Positions 17,225 to 33,182 are shown, counted from the stretch's first letter. The stretch is 64,000 bases of DNA from CAWCUZ01 sp963798795 (GCA_963798795.1 CAWCUZ010000002.1:62001-126000), one strand, 5' to 3'. Numbers and translations are program-made. The notes: a model not told the origin generated them from the letters alone.

Positions 17225-18087
17225 ATGCTATGTTCGGGCGACCGCGCCGTGGCCGCCGACTACCCGCGCCTCACCAGCCGCCAGCACCCCGCCGTCCGCG
17301 CCTTCCGCGACGCCGCGCCGACGCCGGCTGCACGACACGCGTGCTGCTCGACGGCGCTGCATCTGCTGCGCGAAGCGCTCGGCGCCCGGGTCCCGCATCC
17401 GAACCGTGCTCGTCGACGCGGACCGGCTGCGCGACGCGGCGCCCGAGGATCAGGCCGCCATCGCCGCCGCCTATCGCGCCGGAGCCGCCGTGTACGAAGT
17501 GCCCGCGGCCGTCGTCTCGGCCGCCAGCCCGGTTCACACCGCCGAGCGGCGTCGTCGCGCTCGCGTCGTGGCAATCGACGGCGGATCGGTGCCACGCTGG
17601 GCCGCGCCGCGGCCCCGGCTCTGGCAGTCGGCCTCGTGGACGTGCAGGACCCGGGCAACGTCGGCGGCGACGATCCGCAGCGCCGACGCGCTGGGTGCGA
17701 CCGGCGTGATCGCCATCGGGCGCACTGCCGATCCCGCCGGGTGGAAGGCTCTGCGCGGCGCCATGGGCAGCACGTTCCGAATTCCCGTCGCGCGCGCGCG
17801 GATGGACGAGACGGTCGAGGCGGCACACGCCGCCGGCGCGCGGGTCGTGGCGGCCGTGCCCCGCGGCGGGACCCCGCTCCGACCGGCTCGCCCTCCTCGA
17901 CCCGGTCGTCGTGCTGCTCGGCAATGAAGGCGCAGGGCTGCCGGACGCCGCGCTGGCGGTCGCCGACGATCGGGTGACCGTGACCATCCGCCCCGGCGTG
18001 GAGTCGCTCAACGTGGCGGTGACGGCCGCCCTGGTGCTCTCCGAAGCCGCGGGCCAGCGGCGCCGTGCGGAGGAGGAGCCACGATGA
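17225..18087 (+). CDS. TrmH/SpoU-family RNA 2'-O-methyltransferase, frameshifted
   Basis: The gene encodes about 285 residues once three or more indels (near 17325, 17390, 17590 and 17880) are repaired. Recognisable are the N-terminal substrate-binding domain (LTSRQHPAVRAFRD) and the SpoU motifs: a DPGNVGG-like segment near 17650, LLGNEGAGLPD and the C-terminal RPGVESLNVAVTAALVLSEA that forms the SAM-binding knot. It methylates a ribose in rRNA or tRNA; the target is unknown. The start is ATG 17225 or GTG 17249. The stop overlaps the rarA start (ATGA). Confidence 0.82.
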
Positions 18088-19441
18088 GCGGGCCGCTGTT
18101 CGAGGACGAACCGCCACCATCGCCGCTGCCGGGCACGCCGCTGGCGGAGCGAATGCGGCCGCGTACGCTCGATGAATTCGTCGGCCAGCCGGCCCTGCTC
18201 GGCCCGGGGCGGCCGCTCCGGCAGGCGATCGAGACCGGCGCACTGCATTCGCTCATCCTGTGGGGTCCGCCTGGCACCGGCAAGACGACGCTGGCGCGGA
18301 TCCTGGCGACGGCGGCCGGCGCCGATTTCGTCGCGTTCAGCGCCGTCACGTCGGGCATCAAGGAAATCCGCGAGGTCATCGCGGCCGCCGGACGCACGCG
18401 CGTGGGGCGCGGACGGCGCACGATCCTGTTCGTCGACGAAATCCACCGCTTCAACAAGGCGCAGCAGGACGCGTTCCTCCCGCACGTCGAGGCCGGCACC
18501 ATCATCCTCGTCGGCGCCACGACCGAGAACCCGTCCTTCGAAGTCAACTCCGCGTTGCTGTCGCGCTCCAAGGTCTACGTCCTGCAGCCGCTCTCGGTCG
18601 ACGACGAGGTGACGATCCTGCGGCGGGCACTTGGAGACGAGGCGCGCGGCCTGGCGCGACAGCAGGTCGCGGCCGACGACGCGGCGCTCAGGGCGCTGGC
18701 CGTCTACGCCAACGGCGACGCGCGCGTCGCGCTCAACCTGCTCGAGCAGGCCGCCCATGCGATCGCTCCGGGCGCCGACGGTCTGCGCGCGCTCGACGCC
18801 GCGACGCTCGCCGGGCTCATCGAGCGCCGCGCGCTGCTCTACGACAAGACCGGCGAAGAGCACTACAACCTCATCTCCGCGCTGCACAAATCGATTCGCA
18901 ACAGCGACGCCGACGCGGGCGTCTACTGGCTGGCGCGGATGCTCGAAGCCGGCGAGGACCCGCTCTACGTCGCCCGCCGGCTGGTGCGATTCGCGTCGGA
19001 GGACATCGGCAACGCGGATCCGCGCGCGCTCGAGGTCGCGCTCGCGGCCAAGGACGCCGTCCATTTCCTCGGCATGCCCGAGGCAACACGGCGCTCGCGC
19101 AGGCGGTGACCTACTGGCGGCGGCGCCCAAGAGCAACGCGGTGTACCTCGCCTACGGCGCCGCGGCCGAGGACGCCACGCGCGATCCGCCGACCCGTGCC
19201 GCTGCACATCCGGAACGCCCCGACCCGGCTCATGAAGGACCTCGGGTATGGCGAGGGCTACCGATACGCGCACGACGAGGCCGAAGGCGTCGCTGACATG
19301 CGTGCCTGCCCGGACCACCTCGAGGGCCGGCGCTACTACGAGCCGACGGACCGCGGCGTCGAGGCGCGGATGAAGGAGGCGCTGGAGCGGGCGCGGGCGA
19401 TTCGGCGCGGACCCGAGGGCACGAAGGCGAAGGGGACGTAA
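18084..19441 (+). CDS. rarA: Replication-associated recombination protein A (RarA/MgsA), frameshifted at the C-terminus
   Basis: This AAA+ ATPase related to clamp loaders acts at stalled replication forks. The N-terminal 330 residues are clean: RMRPRTLDEFVGQ, Walker A GPPGTGKTT, Walker B ILFVDEIHRFNK and sensor 1 GATTENPSFEVN. The tetramerisation domain continues in another frame (PLHIRNAPTRLMKDLGYG, then YYEPTDRG) after indels near 19082, 19117 and 19193. An AGGAGG site at 18071-18076 precedes the ATG. It converges with mutL, 9 nt apart. Confidence 0.93.
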
Positions 19442-19450
19442 GGTCGCAGA

Positions 19451-21244
19451 CTAGACCCGGTCGAACGATTGCTCAATCTCCCGCCGCGTCAGCCGCAGGA
19501 CGACCGGCCGCCCGTGCGGGCACACGACGAGTGCGCGGTGCGCTGCAGTTCGTCGAGCAGGTACTGCATCTTCTCGCGGCGTGAGCAGATCGTTCGCCTT
19601 CACCGCCGCGTGACACGCCATGGTGGCGGCCAGCTGGCGAAGCGCCTCCTCCACGCCGGCCCCGGTCGCGAGCCCGTCGAGATCGCGCGACACGGCGCGC
19701 AGCGCGGCCTCGCATTGCGTCCAGTCGAGCAGCGCCGGCACGCCGGCCACGCTGGATGCTGGTGCCGCCGAAATCGGCCAGATCGAAGCCGAACACGCGC
19801 CAGCTCGGCCGCGTGCGACAGCAGGGTCTGGTGCTCCGCCGGCGCCGGCGTCGAGCACGACGGGCGTCAGCAGGCGCTGCGACTCGAGCGGCCCGCGTGC
19901 GAGCCGCGCCGCAATCTGCTCGAACAGGATGCGCTCGTGGGCGACGTGCTGATCGATGATGGCCAGCCCCTCATCGTCCACGGCGATGATGAACGTGTTG
20001 CGGAACTGCCCGAGCGGCGACCATCGGCCGGATCAGCGTGGCCGGTCGATTCGCGTCCGGCGGCCGACTCGCCCGCGGCAGGTCGGCGCCGGGAATGGGT
20101 ATCGGACCGGCGCCGTCAGCGAAACGAGAGCGATCCGGCTGGCCGATCCGGTCCTGCCGGCGTTGCGCCGCCGGCGAATCCGAGCGGCAGCGACCCGATC
20201 GTGCCTGCGGCGTCGCGGACCGGTCCCGGCGCGAGCACCAGCTCCGGCGCCGCGCCCTGCCCCAGCGCGTCCACCACGGCGCGCCGCAGCACTTCGTGGA
20301 CGAGGCCTTGATCAGGAAACGCACCTCCGCCTTGGTCGGATGGACGTTGACGTCCACGCGGTCGGCCGGCAGATCGACGAACAGGTGGACTTCGGGGCTG
20401 CGTTCCTTGATCGTCGCCACGCTGTAGGCCTGCTGGATGGCGTGTGCGATCGTGCGGTCGCTCACGATGCGGCGGTTGACGAACACGTGCTGCGGGCCGC
20501 GCACCGGCCCCTGTTCCGCCAGCGCGGCGACGAATCCGTGCACGTCGATGCCCGCCGCCTGCTTGGCGACCGGCGACGAGATCGGCGCGATCGCCGTAGA
20601 TCTGGTAGAAGCGGTCGTCGAGCGATGCGGCGGGCGGCGCGTCGAGCAGGCGCGCGCCCGCCGCTCTTCAGCACGAAATCCGACGTCCGGGTAGCCGAGG
20701 GCCAGTTGCGTGACCAGCCGCGAGATCTGCGCGGCTTCGGCGGTGTCGGCCTTCAGGAACTTCCGGCGGGCCGGCAGGTTGAAGAACAGATCGCGCGACT
20801 TCGATCGAGCGTGCCCTCGGCGCGCCCACTTCGCCCGCGGATCGACGCGACGACGCCCGCCTCGACGCGGATCTCGGTGCGCCGGAGCGCGCCCCGCGCC
20901 CGCGTGCGCAGCCGGAAGCGCGAGACCGACGCGATCGACGGCAGCGCCTCGCCGCGAAACCCCAGCGTCCGGATCGCCGCCAGATGCCGGCCGCGCGAAT
21001 CTTGCTCGTCGCGTGCCGCTCGATCGCCAGCGCGGCGTCCTCGCGCCGTCATGCCCTCGCCGTCGTCCTCGACGCCGATCGAGCTTCTTGCCGCCGAACT
21101 CGACGGCGATCGGCGATCCGGCGGGCGCCGGCGTCGACGGCGTTCTCGACCAGTTCCTTGACGACCGAGGCCGGCCGCTCGACGACCTCGCCGGCGGCGA
21201 TCTGATTGGCGAGCTCCGGCGGCAGCCGATGGATCGCGGCTCAC
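19451..21244 (-). CDS. mutL: DNA mismatch repair protein MutL, multiply frameshifted in assembly
   Basis: The GHKL ATPase couples MutS recognition to strand processing. The N-terminus is reconstructed from GTG 21244 across one extra base (IHRLPPELANQIAAGEVVER), with EDDGEGM, TLGFRGEALPSIASV and DVNVHPTKAEVRF all present in pieces. The C-terminal dimerisation domain begins DQHVAHERILFEQ. It has no visible DQHA-type endonuclease metal motif, although frames are too broken to be sure. Length is about 597 residues. Eight or more single-base indels split it. The GTG start overlaps the corA stop (GTGA). Confidence 0.9.
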
Positions 21245-22208
21245 AGCCAGTCCATCGCCGCCGGAACATCCAGAGCATGCCCGCCGACGAGCGCCAGCCA
21301 TGATGCCCAGCGAGCCACCAGAACTGCGCGCCGTCGCCGCCGGGCAAATCGCGGCAGCGCGACGTTCATGCCGTACAGCCGGTCAGCACGGTCAGGGGCA
21401 TGAAGATCGTGGCGATACCGTCAGGACCTTCATGACCTGATTCATGCGGTTCGACTGCGTCGACAGGTACGCGTCGAGCAGGCCGGTCACGCGGTCCTGG
21501 AAGGACACGGCCTCGTCGGTCAGAGCGGACGAGGTGGTCGTACACGTCGCGGAAACGGTACGCCAGCGCCTCGGAATCTGCGGGAACTCCCGACGCGCCA
21601 GGCGGCCGACGGCGTCGCGCTGCGGCACGGATCACGCGGCGCAGCGACGCGATGTCCCGCTTCGAGCTCGAGGATCGTCCGCAGCGGGTTGCGGCGCGGC
21701 TCCTCGAAGACGATGTGCTCGAGTTCCTCCAGGCGCTCCTCGAGCTCGTCCACCTCGGGCTGATAGTGGTCGACCATCGGGTCCACGATGCGGTGCAGGA
21801 GCGCGACGGCGGTCCCTCGGCCGAGCACGTGGCGTGTCGCAGGCACACGCTCGCTCGCTCTCAATCGAGCGCGAGGGCACGTGGTGAACCGTGACCAGGT
21901 AGTTGCGGCCCGAGGAAGAAGTCGATGTCCTGCGTCACGAAGCCGCGCTCGACGGCCCTGGACTCGATGCCGTGGAGAATCAGGTACAGGAACCCTCGTA
22001 GCTCTCGATCTTCGGGATGGTGCATTTCGGCCATCGCGTCCTCGATCGCCAGCTCGTGGAAGTGGAAGACGTCGCCAGGATCCGCGATCGGACTCGCCCG
22101 GCTGGTCGATATCGACCCAGAAGCTCGGCGCCGCGTCCGGAATGAGCCAGGCCGGATCGACGGTCTCGGCGCGCGCCGTCTGACCGTTCGCCTGGACGAG
22201 GACCGTGA

Positions 22209-22212
<4 letters not shown>
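21241..22212 (-). CDS. corA: CorA-family magnesium/cobalt transporter, frameshifted in assembly
   Basis: This pentameric Mg2+ channel of the inner membrane is recoverable as about 323 residues. The N-terminus (ATG 22212) starts the soluble domain. The long stalk helix is intact in the middle (VDPMVDHYQPEVDELEERLE). The end has the two transmembrane helices, with IFMPLTVLTG followed by the selectivity motif GMN (minus strand near 21365). At least four indels break it. It overlaps ppdK upstream (ATGA) and mutL downstream (GTGA). Confidence 0.88.
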
Positions 22213-25080
<2,868 letters not shown>

Positions 25081-25085
25081 GAGGA

Positions 25086-27324
25086 TTATGACTCCGGTAG
25101 CGACGATCTCGGAAATGTCTCCGAGCTGCAAGGATGAGATCTTCGAGGTGCCTTGAGCATCTGCAGACGGGCGCGGCGCAGCGCCGCGTCGTCGGCCATG
25201 ACGAACACCTCGTCGAAGAAGCGGGCGACGACCGGCTCGAAGCCGGCCGCCTCGGTGTAGGCGCCGCGGAAGTCGCGGCCCGACGCGACCGCCTCGACAA
25301 TGACGGGGCCGCGCCGATCGATCTCCGCCAGCAGCGCCTTCTCGGCCGGCTCGTTGCAGCGCCGCGCGCCAGCCGGCCGCCGCGGTCTCCGGCGTCTGGT
25401 CCAGCTCGCGCGCGATGTTCCGGACGCGCTTGAACGCCTCGGCGAGCTGGCGGAACGACTCGGTCTCGGCGAACGCCGGCAGTTCGGCGAGGTTGCGCGC
25501 GACGTCGAGCGGCCGCAAGGTCGCCAGGGCCCGGCCGCGCACGACGGCGCGCACGTTGCGCGCGTCGGCACCGCGCTGTTCGAGCATGGACTCGAGCCGC
25601 TCGCGCACGAAGGTCTCGAGCGCCGCGTCGGCGTCGGGCGCGGCCGACACCGCGTCGCCGAATTCGCGCCGTGCCGCCTCGAGCAGGGAGCCGATCGACG
25701 GACGCGCCTCCACGCCCGTGAGCGCCTCGACGTCGAGGAGCAGCCGCAGCACGCCATGCGCCTGGCGCCGGAGCCCGAACGGATCGCGCGACCCGGTCGG
25801 CCGCTCCCCCGCCAGGAACAGGCCGACGAGCGTGTCGAGCTTGTCCGCCAGCGCGACCGCGGCCCAGGTGACGCGCGCCGCGCCCAGGCGTCGGCCGACG
25901 GCGGCGCGGTCGACTCGACCGCCACCGGCAGGTAGTGGTGGTAGATCGCCTTCCAGACCGCCTCGGGCTCGCCGGCGTCGCGGGCGTAGATGCCGCCCAT
26001 GACGCCCTGCAGCTCCGGTGAACTCGCGCACCATGTCGGTCGCGAGGTCGGCCTTGCAGAGCGCCGCCGCCCGGACGGCGGCCGGCGCCTCGTCGGGCTG
26101 CCCGAACACCTCGCGACGATCCAGTCGGCCAGCCGCTCGATGCGGTCCGCCTTCTGCCGATACGACCCGAGTGCCTTGTGAAACAGGAGCGTGTCGAGCC
26201 GGTCGCGGCGGGCCTCGAGGCTGACGCGCCGGTCCGCGTCCCAGAAGAACCGGGCGTCGCGCAGCCGCGCCGTGACGACGCGCTCGGCGTTGGTGGCGAC
26301 CGGCCGGTCGTTGGCGGCGTGGGTGTTGGTCACGGCCAGAAACGCCGGCATCAGCGCGCCGTTCGCGCTCACGACCGGAAAGAAATGCTGATGGTGGATC
26401 AGCGTGGTCGTCAGGACTTCCTCGGGCAGCGACAGGAACTCGGCGCCGAACGCGCCCGCCACGACGGCCGGGAACTCGACCAGGTCGGGCACTTCCTCCA
26501 GCAGCGCCTCGGCCATCGCGTGCTGATGCAGCAGCGGCGCGGCCGCCGAGCCGCCGCGCCTGGGCTTCGAGATCGCGCACGATGCGATCGCGCCGGTCGA
26601 TGCGCGAGAGCAGGACGAAGTTCTCGGCCAGCTTCTTCCGGTACTCGTCGAAGCTCCGGACCTTGATGGCGCGGCCCGCGCGGCCGCTCGTCGCGAGAAA
26701 GCGATGCCCGTAGGTCACCGCGCCGGACGTGACATCCTGCACGCGCGGGCTCGAGGCAATCGCGAGCCGCGCAATCGTGAACGGCACCACGCGGCCGCCG
26801 TACAGGAACAGCAGCCAGCGGATCGGCCGGCCGAACAGCAGCTCGCCCTTGCCGTCGTCGATCTGGGCGTCCCAGTGCATCTGCTTGGGAAACGTCAGAT
26901 CGCGGCAGGACCTCGGCGAGCATCTCGGGCAGCACGTCCACCGTCGCGCGGCCGCGGAGGTGCTTCGTGTACGCGAGGTACCGTCCCCGGGGCGTGTCCA
27001 TCTGGGTCAGCGCATCGAAGTCGACGCCCTGCTTGCGCGCGAAACCCAGCGCCGCGTTCGTCGGGTGCCCTTCGGCGTCGAACGCGGCCGAGACGGGCGG
27101 CCCCATGACCGTGTCGTCGCGATCCTCCTGGCGGTCCACCAGCTCGGGCACGCACGCGCACAGCCGCCGCGGCGTGGAATAGCGTCTCCACGGGCGATTT
27201 GGGCACCAGGGTGCGCCCGCTCAGGCGGCGCTGAACCGATTCCCGCAGCTGCAGGGTCAGCGGCGGGAGCCAGGACGGCCGGCAGCTCCTCGACGCCGAT
27301 TTCGAGGAGCAGCTCACGATCCAT
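25086..27324 (-). CDS. glyS: Glycyl-tRNA synthetase beta subunit, frameshifted in assembly
   Basis: This is the tRNA-recognising beta subunit of the alpha2beta2 GlyRS. The N-terminus is ELLLEIGVEELPA. The middle contains KGPPVS-like MGPPVSAAF, FLATSGRAGRAIKV, VLTTTLIHHQHFFPV and DARFFWDADR. The C-terminal part carries the anticodon-binding-like region ending near FVMADDAALRRARLQML. The length of about 746 residues is slightly longer than usual. Indels occur near 27265, 27180, 26893, 26560, 26110, 26020, 25890 and 25370. The exact C-terminus is uncertain. The ATG at 27324 follows an AAGGAG site, yet no glyQ stop precedes it. Confidence 0.9.
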
Positions 27325-28198
<874 letters not shown>

Positions 28199-28202
<4 letters not shown>

Positions 28203-28974
28203 GACGGCGGTCTCAACTCCTTGACGACGCGCGCCGAACGCAGCTCCTTCTCGAGGTGCATGGCAATCAGCCGGTGATGCACGTGCTCCAGCTCCCGGAG
28301 CGCGTCGGGTCGGCGCGCCGACAACGGCCGCGGGCGCCCGCCGGCCGGCCGCCTCGCAGAAACGCGACGGCCTCGGCCGACAGCCGGTCTGCCCCGGCGG
28401 CGCAGTCATCGCAGACATACGCGCGCTCGGCCGCGACCAGCACCGCGCCGGCCGTCAGGCTCGGCCGGCCGCAGCGCGGACAGACGATCGAGCGCCGGAT
28501 AGACCCCTTCGAGCCGCAGCAGCCAGATACTCAAAATAGCGCGCCAGGGCGTCAATCGAGCCCGTCGTCCCGAGCGCCTCGCCGACGGCCGCGCCGAGCC
28601 GGAACAGCCGCTCGTTGGGCTGGTTCTCAGGCGCCCACTCGTCGAGCAGCTCGGCGAAATAGGCCGCGTGCCCGAGGACCGACGGATCCGCGGTTCCCCC
28701 GGGTCTTCAGACCTGGGGACATCATCATCGGCGAACACGCGCGGCTCGATCCGATCCAGCCGCACCAGTTCGCGGTGCTCCCGCTCGACGTAGGCGGCCC
28801 GGCCGCGCGTGAGCGGCTCGAGGGCCGCCGCCAAACCGCCGGCGGGACATCGATGGCGTTCTTGGCCACGCCGCGCTTCTTGCCCCGATCGACCGTCAGG
28901 AACACGACGATCCGATCGGCCTCGCCGTAGCGATACGTCCGAAGAACGAGCGCGTCGACAGTGTGGGCCCACAT
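28199..28974 (-). CDS. recO: DNA repair protein RecO, frameshifted in assembly
   Basis: RecO loads RecA with RecR during gap repair. The N-terminal OB domain is clean (VDALVLRTYRYGEADRIVV). After indels near 28690, 28620 and 28525 the C-terminal domain shows FSIWLLRLEGVYPAL and then a zinc-finger-like region with CxxC pairs (near 28475 and 28430). Length is about 258 residues. The stop overlaps the glyQ GTG (GTGA). The first codon has no ribosome-binding site. Confidence 0.88.
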
Positions 28975-29043
28975 AGCGGCGGATCGCCGCAGGTGCGATC
29001 CCGCGACTGGCCCGCGTTTTGCCGATCATACCCCGACTGTGCG

Positions 29044-30417
29044 TCAGGTCTGATGCAGGAAGCGGAGGAAGAGCGTCGCCAGGCCAAGAAACGAGAAGAA
29101 GCCGAAGACGTCGGTGAGCGTCGTGATGAAGACCGACGACGCCAGGGCCGGGTCGACCTTCATGGCGCGCAGGCCCAGCGGGATGAGCGTGCCGGCCGTG
29201 GCGGCCACGAACATGTTGATGACCATCGCGGCCGCGAGAATCAGCCCCAGAATCCAGTCGCCGCTGACCAGCCCGACGACCGCACCGCCCGCCAGGCCGT
29301 TGACGAAGCCATTGCCCAGCCCAACCAGGCCTTCCTTGAACAGGGCCGTGTCGCGCATTGGCCCAGGTCAGCTCGCCCAGCGCCAGGCCGCGCACGACCA
29401 CGGCCAGCGTCTGGGTGGCCGCGTTGCCGCCCATGCCGGCCACGATCGGCATGAACACGGCGAGCCAGTACGACCTGCGCGATGGTGCCGGTGAACAGGC
29501 TGACGACGCCGGCGGCCACGAACGCGGTGACGAGATTGACCATGCAGCCACGGCAGCCGCCGCCGCAGCGACTCGGCCGGCGGCGTCAGCACGCCGTCGT
29601 CCTTCGAGACGCCAGCGAGCCGGTAGACGTCCTCGGTCGCCTCGTCTTTGATGACGTCGATGACGTCGTCGACGGTGATGACGCCGGCGAGCTTGTTCTC
29701 GCTGTCGACGACCGGGATGGCGAGCAGGTTGTAGGAGGCGACCTGCCGCGCCACTTCTTCCTGGTCCGTGTCGACGCGGCGCTGATAGATCTCGGTCGTC
29801 ATGATCCGCTTGAGCGGCGTGTCGGGCGGCACGAGCAGCAGGCGGCGCAGCGAGACGACGCCGACCAGGTGCCGGCGCTCGTCGACGACGTACAGATAGA
29901 AGACCATCTCGACGTCGCGGGCGGACTGCAGGGCCGTGATGGCTTCGCCGGCGGTCAGCTCCTCGCCGAGGGCGAACACGTTCGGATTCATCAGGCGGCC
30001 GGCGGTCTGCTCTTCGTACTCGAGCAGCTCGCTCACGCCGCCGCCGGGCTTGGGCCGGATCAGGGTGAGGACGGCCAGGCGCAGTTCCTCGCCGAGGTGG
30101 TCGATCAGCGCGGCCGCATCGTCCGAGGGAATCTCCTGGACGAGACGGGCGATGTCCTCGGCCGATCGCAGCGACAGCAGCTCGGCGCCCTTCTCGGGCC
30201 CGAGTTCACTGAGGCCCTCCATGGCGAGCTTGCCGTTCTTCTCGACGAGAATATTGAAGGCCGCGTGACGCTCTTTCTCCGGCAGCTCGGCGAAGATCTG
30301 CGCGAGGTCGGCCGGATGCTGCTTCTGCAGCAGGTTGAGAAAGTTGGGCGTGGCGCCCATCCGCAACAGGCGGCGGACCGACTCGAGGATGAGATCGATT
30401 CTGCGCTGTGCCGGCAT
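29044..30417 (-). CDS. mgtE: Magnesium transporter MgtE, frameshifted in the membrane domain
   Basis: This dimeric Mg2+ channel has about 457 residues. The N domain (HPADLAQIFAELPEKERHAAF) and paired CBS domains (DEATEDVY at the end) are clean. The membrane domain follows through indels near 29550, 29470 and 29362, with PIVAGMGGNAATQTLAVVVRG carrying the filter region and MVINMFVAATAGTLIPL. TACAAT at 30491-30496 on the minus strand is a possible -10, leaving a leader of about 70 nt in which I see no riboswitch. A second Mg2+ transporter, corA, lies downstream. Confidence 0.93.
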
Positions 30418-30541
30418 CGCGCCCTCGGGAGGATGGAGGTGTCAGCCCATAGGCCCCATGCGAGCCGTCCGGCGCGCACGGAAACTCCTAATTGTAGCGC
30501 GGAATTGAGGTTAGCGGGAGCAGGCGCGCACGAATGGAGCG

Positions 30542-33175
30542 CTATTCGGCACGAAGCACCGTTACCGGATCGACGTGCATCGCCCGTCGGGCCGGGCGCA
30601 CGGCGGCAGCGAGCGCGACGGCCAGAAGCGCCGCACTCACGAAGACCACCGTGGCGGTGCCGGAAGACTCCCAGCCGAATACGGTCGAGCGGATCAGGCC
30701 CGCCAGCATGCGGGCGACGACCAGTCCGACGAGCAGACCTGCCACGGCCGGCATGACGCTCTGCCGCAGCACGTCGGCCCAGATGTCGGACGGCCGGGCG
30801 CCCAGTGCGAGCCGGATCCCGAAATCCCGGAGCCGCCGTTCGACCAGGTACGCAACCAGGCCGAACAGGCCGATGCCCGCCAGCAGCAGCGCGAACGAGC
30901 CGAACGTCACCACGACGGGCCGTTGGAAGTACGCCTCGCCGGTATCGCGGAGGAACAACCGGTCGAACGAGAGTGACTCCCCTTCCACGTGATACCCGTG
31001 TGCCGCGTCGGCCACGGCCACTCGCAACCGGGGCATCAGGTCATCCGCGGTGAGACCGGGCGCCCAGACGATCAGGCTCTCGCGATGGTCCAGCGCCGGC
31101 ACGGGAACGTAAGCCAGTCCTGGCGTCTCGAGAGACAGTCGATGTCGCGCATGCGGGACCACGCCGATCACTTGCCGCGGGGGGCCGTCCCCGATTCCAA
31201 CGGTCTGACCCATCGGATCCTGGCCTGGCCACACGTGACTGGCGAAGGTATCTTCGACGACGGCGACAGAGGCGTTCGTTGCGATCTCGTGCTGACCGAA
31301 GAGCCGGCCGCGCGCCGGCTGCATACCCCAGGCGGTAAAGAACCCCGAGACGACCTGCGCGCTGCCCACGCTTCGGTCGTTGATCTCGCCGCGGTCCGTC
31401 CGAATGGGTCCTGCGTTCCGGGCGCTGTAGACGGAGGCAGCCCGCACGCCCGGTGCGGAGCGGATCGCGTCCAGAACGTCGTCCCATCGGACCGTCGGAT
31501 CGTCGGGCATCGACGGCGGCGGCAGAACACTGACCGAAAATCGGTCCGCCACCGCGAAGCCGAGTGGCCGATTGAGGTACCGCCAGATCCCGATGCTCAT
31601 GTAGGCCGTGCCGGCCATGATGACGGTGGCCATCGCCAATTGCGACGCCATCATCGCCTGCGCGGTCCGCGACGAGACGCGTCCAGCGCCGGCACTGGCC
31701 GTGTGGAACCCGCCAGCCAGACGTTGCCGCGCCGCGCGCGAGGCGGGCCACACGCCGCCGGCCAGGGCAACGACCAGCGTCGTGACCACCGCGAACGTGA
31801 CGACGCGGAGATCGAAGCCCATGACAACGAGCGACAGGTTTCGCGCGCCCGTTGGAAACTGCGGAATCGCCGCCGCGATGCGGCCGGTGAGGGCCGCTCC
31901 GAGCGCCAGCCCGCCGGCCAGTCCGACGCCAGCCAGCAAGAAACTCTCGACGAGAAAGGCGCGGGCGACCCGCCAGCGTGACGCACCCAGCGCCAGGCGC
32001 GTCGCGATCTCTGCCTGGCGCGCCACGCCGCGCGTCAGCAGGAGATGGACGAGGTTGGCGGTGACCAGCAGCAGAATCAGAACAGCGCCGGCCAGGAACA
32101 CCCGGGCCGTCGGACGCCCGCCCCTGACCTCATACTCGTAGAGCGACGAGAGTCGGACGCGTCGGACCCTGCCGGCCGGCGCCGGGGCGATGCCCTGGAG
32201 CGCCGAGCCCACCATCGATTCGGCCCGCGCCCGGTCCACGCCATCCGGGAGCCGGACGATCGGAAACGACAGCAAGTTGGGGCGCGGATTGACCGGGTCC
32301 GGCGAGGGCGCCACCACATCGGGCGGCGGGTTGTTCAGATCGAAGGCTGTGATGCGCCGGTCCATGATGCCGACGACCCGGACCGAGACGTCACCGCGCG
32401 GCCCGATCACGGTCAAGACCCGATTCAGGACGCCGCGGTCGCCGCCGAACTCCCGCTGCCAGAGCCGAAAACTCAGCCAGATCGGCACCGGCTGCGGATG
32501 GCCGTAGTCCTGCTCACCGAAGGCCCGGCCGGCGGCGAACGGCAGATGCAACGTTTCAGCGAATCCCTGGCTCACGCCCTCGACACGGATCGGGACGTGT
32601 CGATCCCCGGCGACCAACTCCGCCAGCGCGGGCACATCCGTCTGGCCGCCCCACTCGGCGAAGCCGAACTGCTTCACGGCGCTCCGACGCAGCGCGACGG
32701 TCTCGGATGCCTTCAACGCGGAAGCGATCGATGCATCGGGATCGCTCACGAAGAACAGTCGGTCTGCGTTCGTCAGGGGCAGGGCTCGGAACAGGTAGCC
32801 ATCGGCGAACGCGAAGATGGCCGACGCCAGACCGATCCCGAGAGTGAGCGTGGCTACCACGGTGAGCGCAAAGCCGGGTGCACGCACCCAACCGCGCCAG
32901 GCGTCGCGCAGGTCCCCACCGAGATCACGAAACGGACCCGGGCCACGTGACGAGGCCAGGTGCCGCTCCCCGCGCACGGCACGTCCGGTGTCGATCAGCC
33001 CGCGGAATCCCAGCACCCACGCCGCCACTCGACCCCGGCGGCGGCGTTCGTCATCGAGCATCCGGGCGAAGCTCAGTGTCAGGTCGGGTCCGAATCGGTC
33101 GCGAAAGGCGGGCGGACCGAAGCGCAGGATCAGGCTCGCCAGGTGCGCGAACGTGCGGCCGGAGCGAGCGGGCAT
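30542..33175 (-). CDS. ADOP-type duplicated FtsX-like ABC permease
   Basis: This 877-residue membrane protein has an N-terminal cytosolic prefix (about 1-75, LILRFGPPAFRDRFGPDL) typical of acidobacterial duplicated permeases. Two FtsX/MacB permease units follow, each with a periplasmic MacB-PCD-like domain. Transmembrane helices lie near residues 97-117, 365-385, 415-435, 465-490, 515-535, 745-770, 795-815 and 835-855. No ATPase gene is adjacent. Proteins of this architecture occur in many copies in Acidobacteriota and are usually paired with PadR regulators, as here. The substrate is unknown. Confidence 0.9.
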   Translation of the reverse strand: MPARSGRTFAHLASLILRFGPPAFRDRFGPDLTLSFARMLDDERRRRGRVAAWVLGFRGLIDTGRAVRGERHLASSRGPGPFRDLGGDLRDAWRGWVRAPGFALTVVATLTLGIGLASAIFAFADGYLFRALPLTNADRLFFVSDPDASIASALKASETVALRRSAVKQFGFAEWGGQTDVPALAELVAGDRHVPIRVEGVSQGFAETLHLPFAAGRAFGEQDYGHPQPVPIWLSFRLWQREFGGDRGVLNRVLTVIGPRGDVSVRVVGIMDRRITAFDLNNPPPDVVAPSPDPVNPRPNLLSFPIVRLPDGVDRARAESMVGSALQGIAPAPAGRVRRVRLSSLYEYEVRGGRPTARVFLAGAVLILLLVTANLVHLLLTRGVARQAEIATRLALGASRWRVARAFLVESFLLAGVGLAGGLALGAALTGRIAAAIPQFPTGARNLSLVVMGFDLRVVTFAVVTTLVVALAGGVWPASRAARQRLAGGFHTASAGAGRVSSRTAQAMMASQLAMATVIMAGTAYMSIGIWRYLNRPLGFAVADRFSVSVLPPPSMPDDPTVRWDDVLDAIRSAPGVRAASVYSARNAGPIRTDRGEINDRSVGSAQVVSGFFTAWGMQPARGRLFGQHEIATNASVAVVEDTFASHVWPGQDPMGQTVGIGDGPPRQVIGVVPHARHRLSLETPGLAYVPVPALDHRESLIVWAPGLTADDLMPRLRVAVADAAHGYHVEGESLSFDRLFLRDTGEAYFQRPVVVTFGSFALLLAGIGLFGLVAYLVERRLRDFGIRLALGARPSDIWADVLRQSVMPAVAGLLVGLVVARMLAGLIRSTVFGWESSGTATVVFVSAALLAVALAAAVRPARRAMHVDPVTVLRAE

Positions 33176-33182
33176 GGCGGCC

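Noticed and set aside
30418..30500. Mg2+ riboswitch or leader peptide upstream of mgtE
   Set aside because: The leader is only about 70 nt with no M-box-like structure, and the short GTG frame at 30479 is in a different frame with no meaningful sequence.
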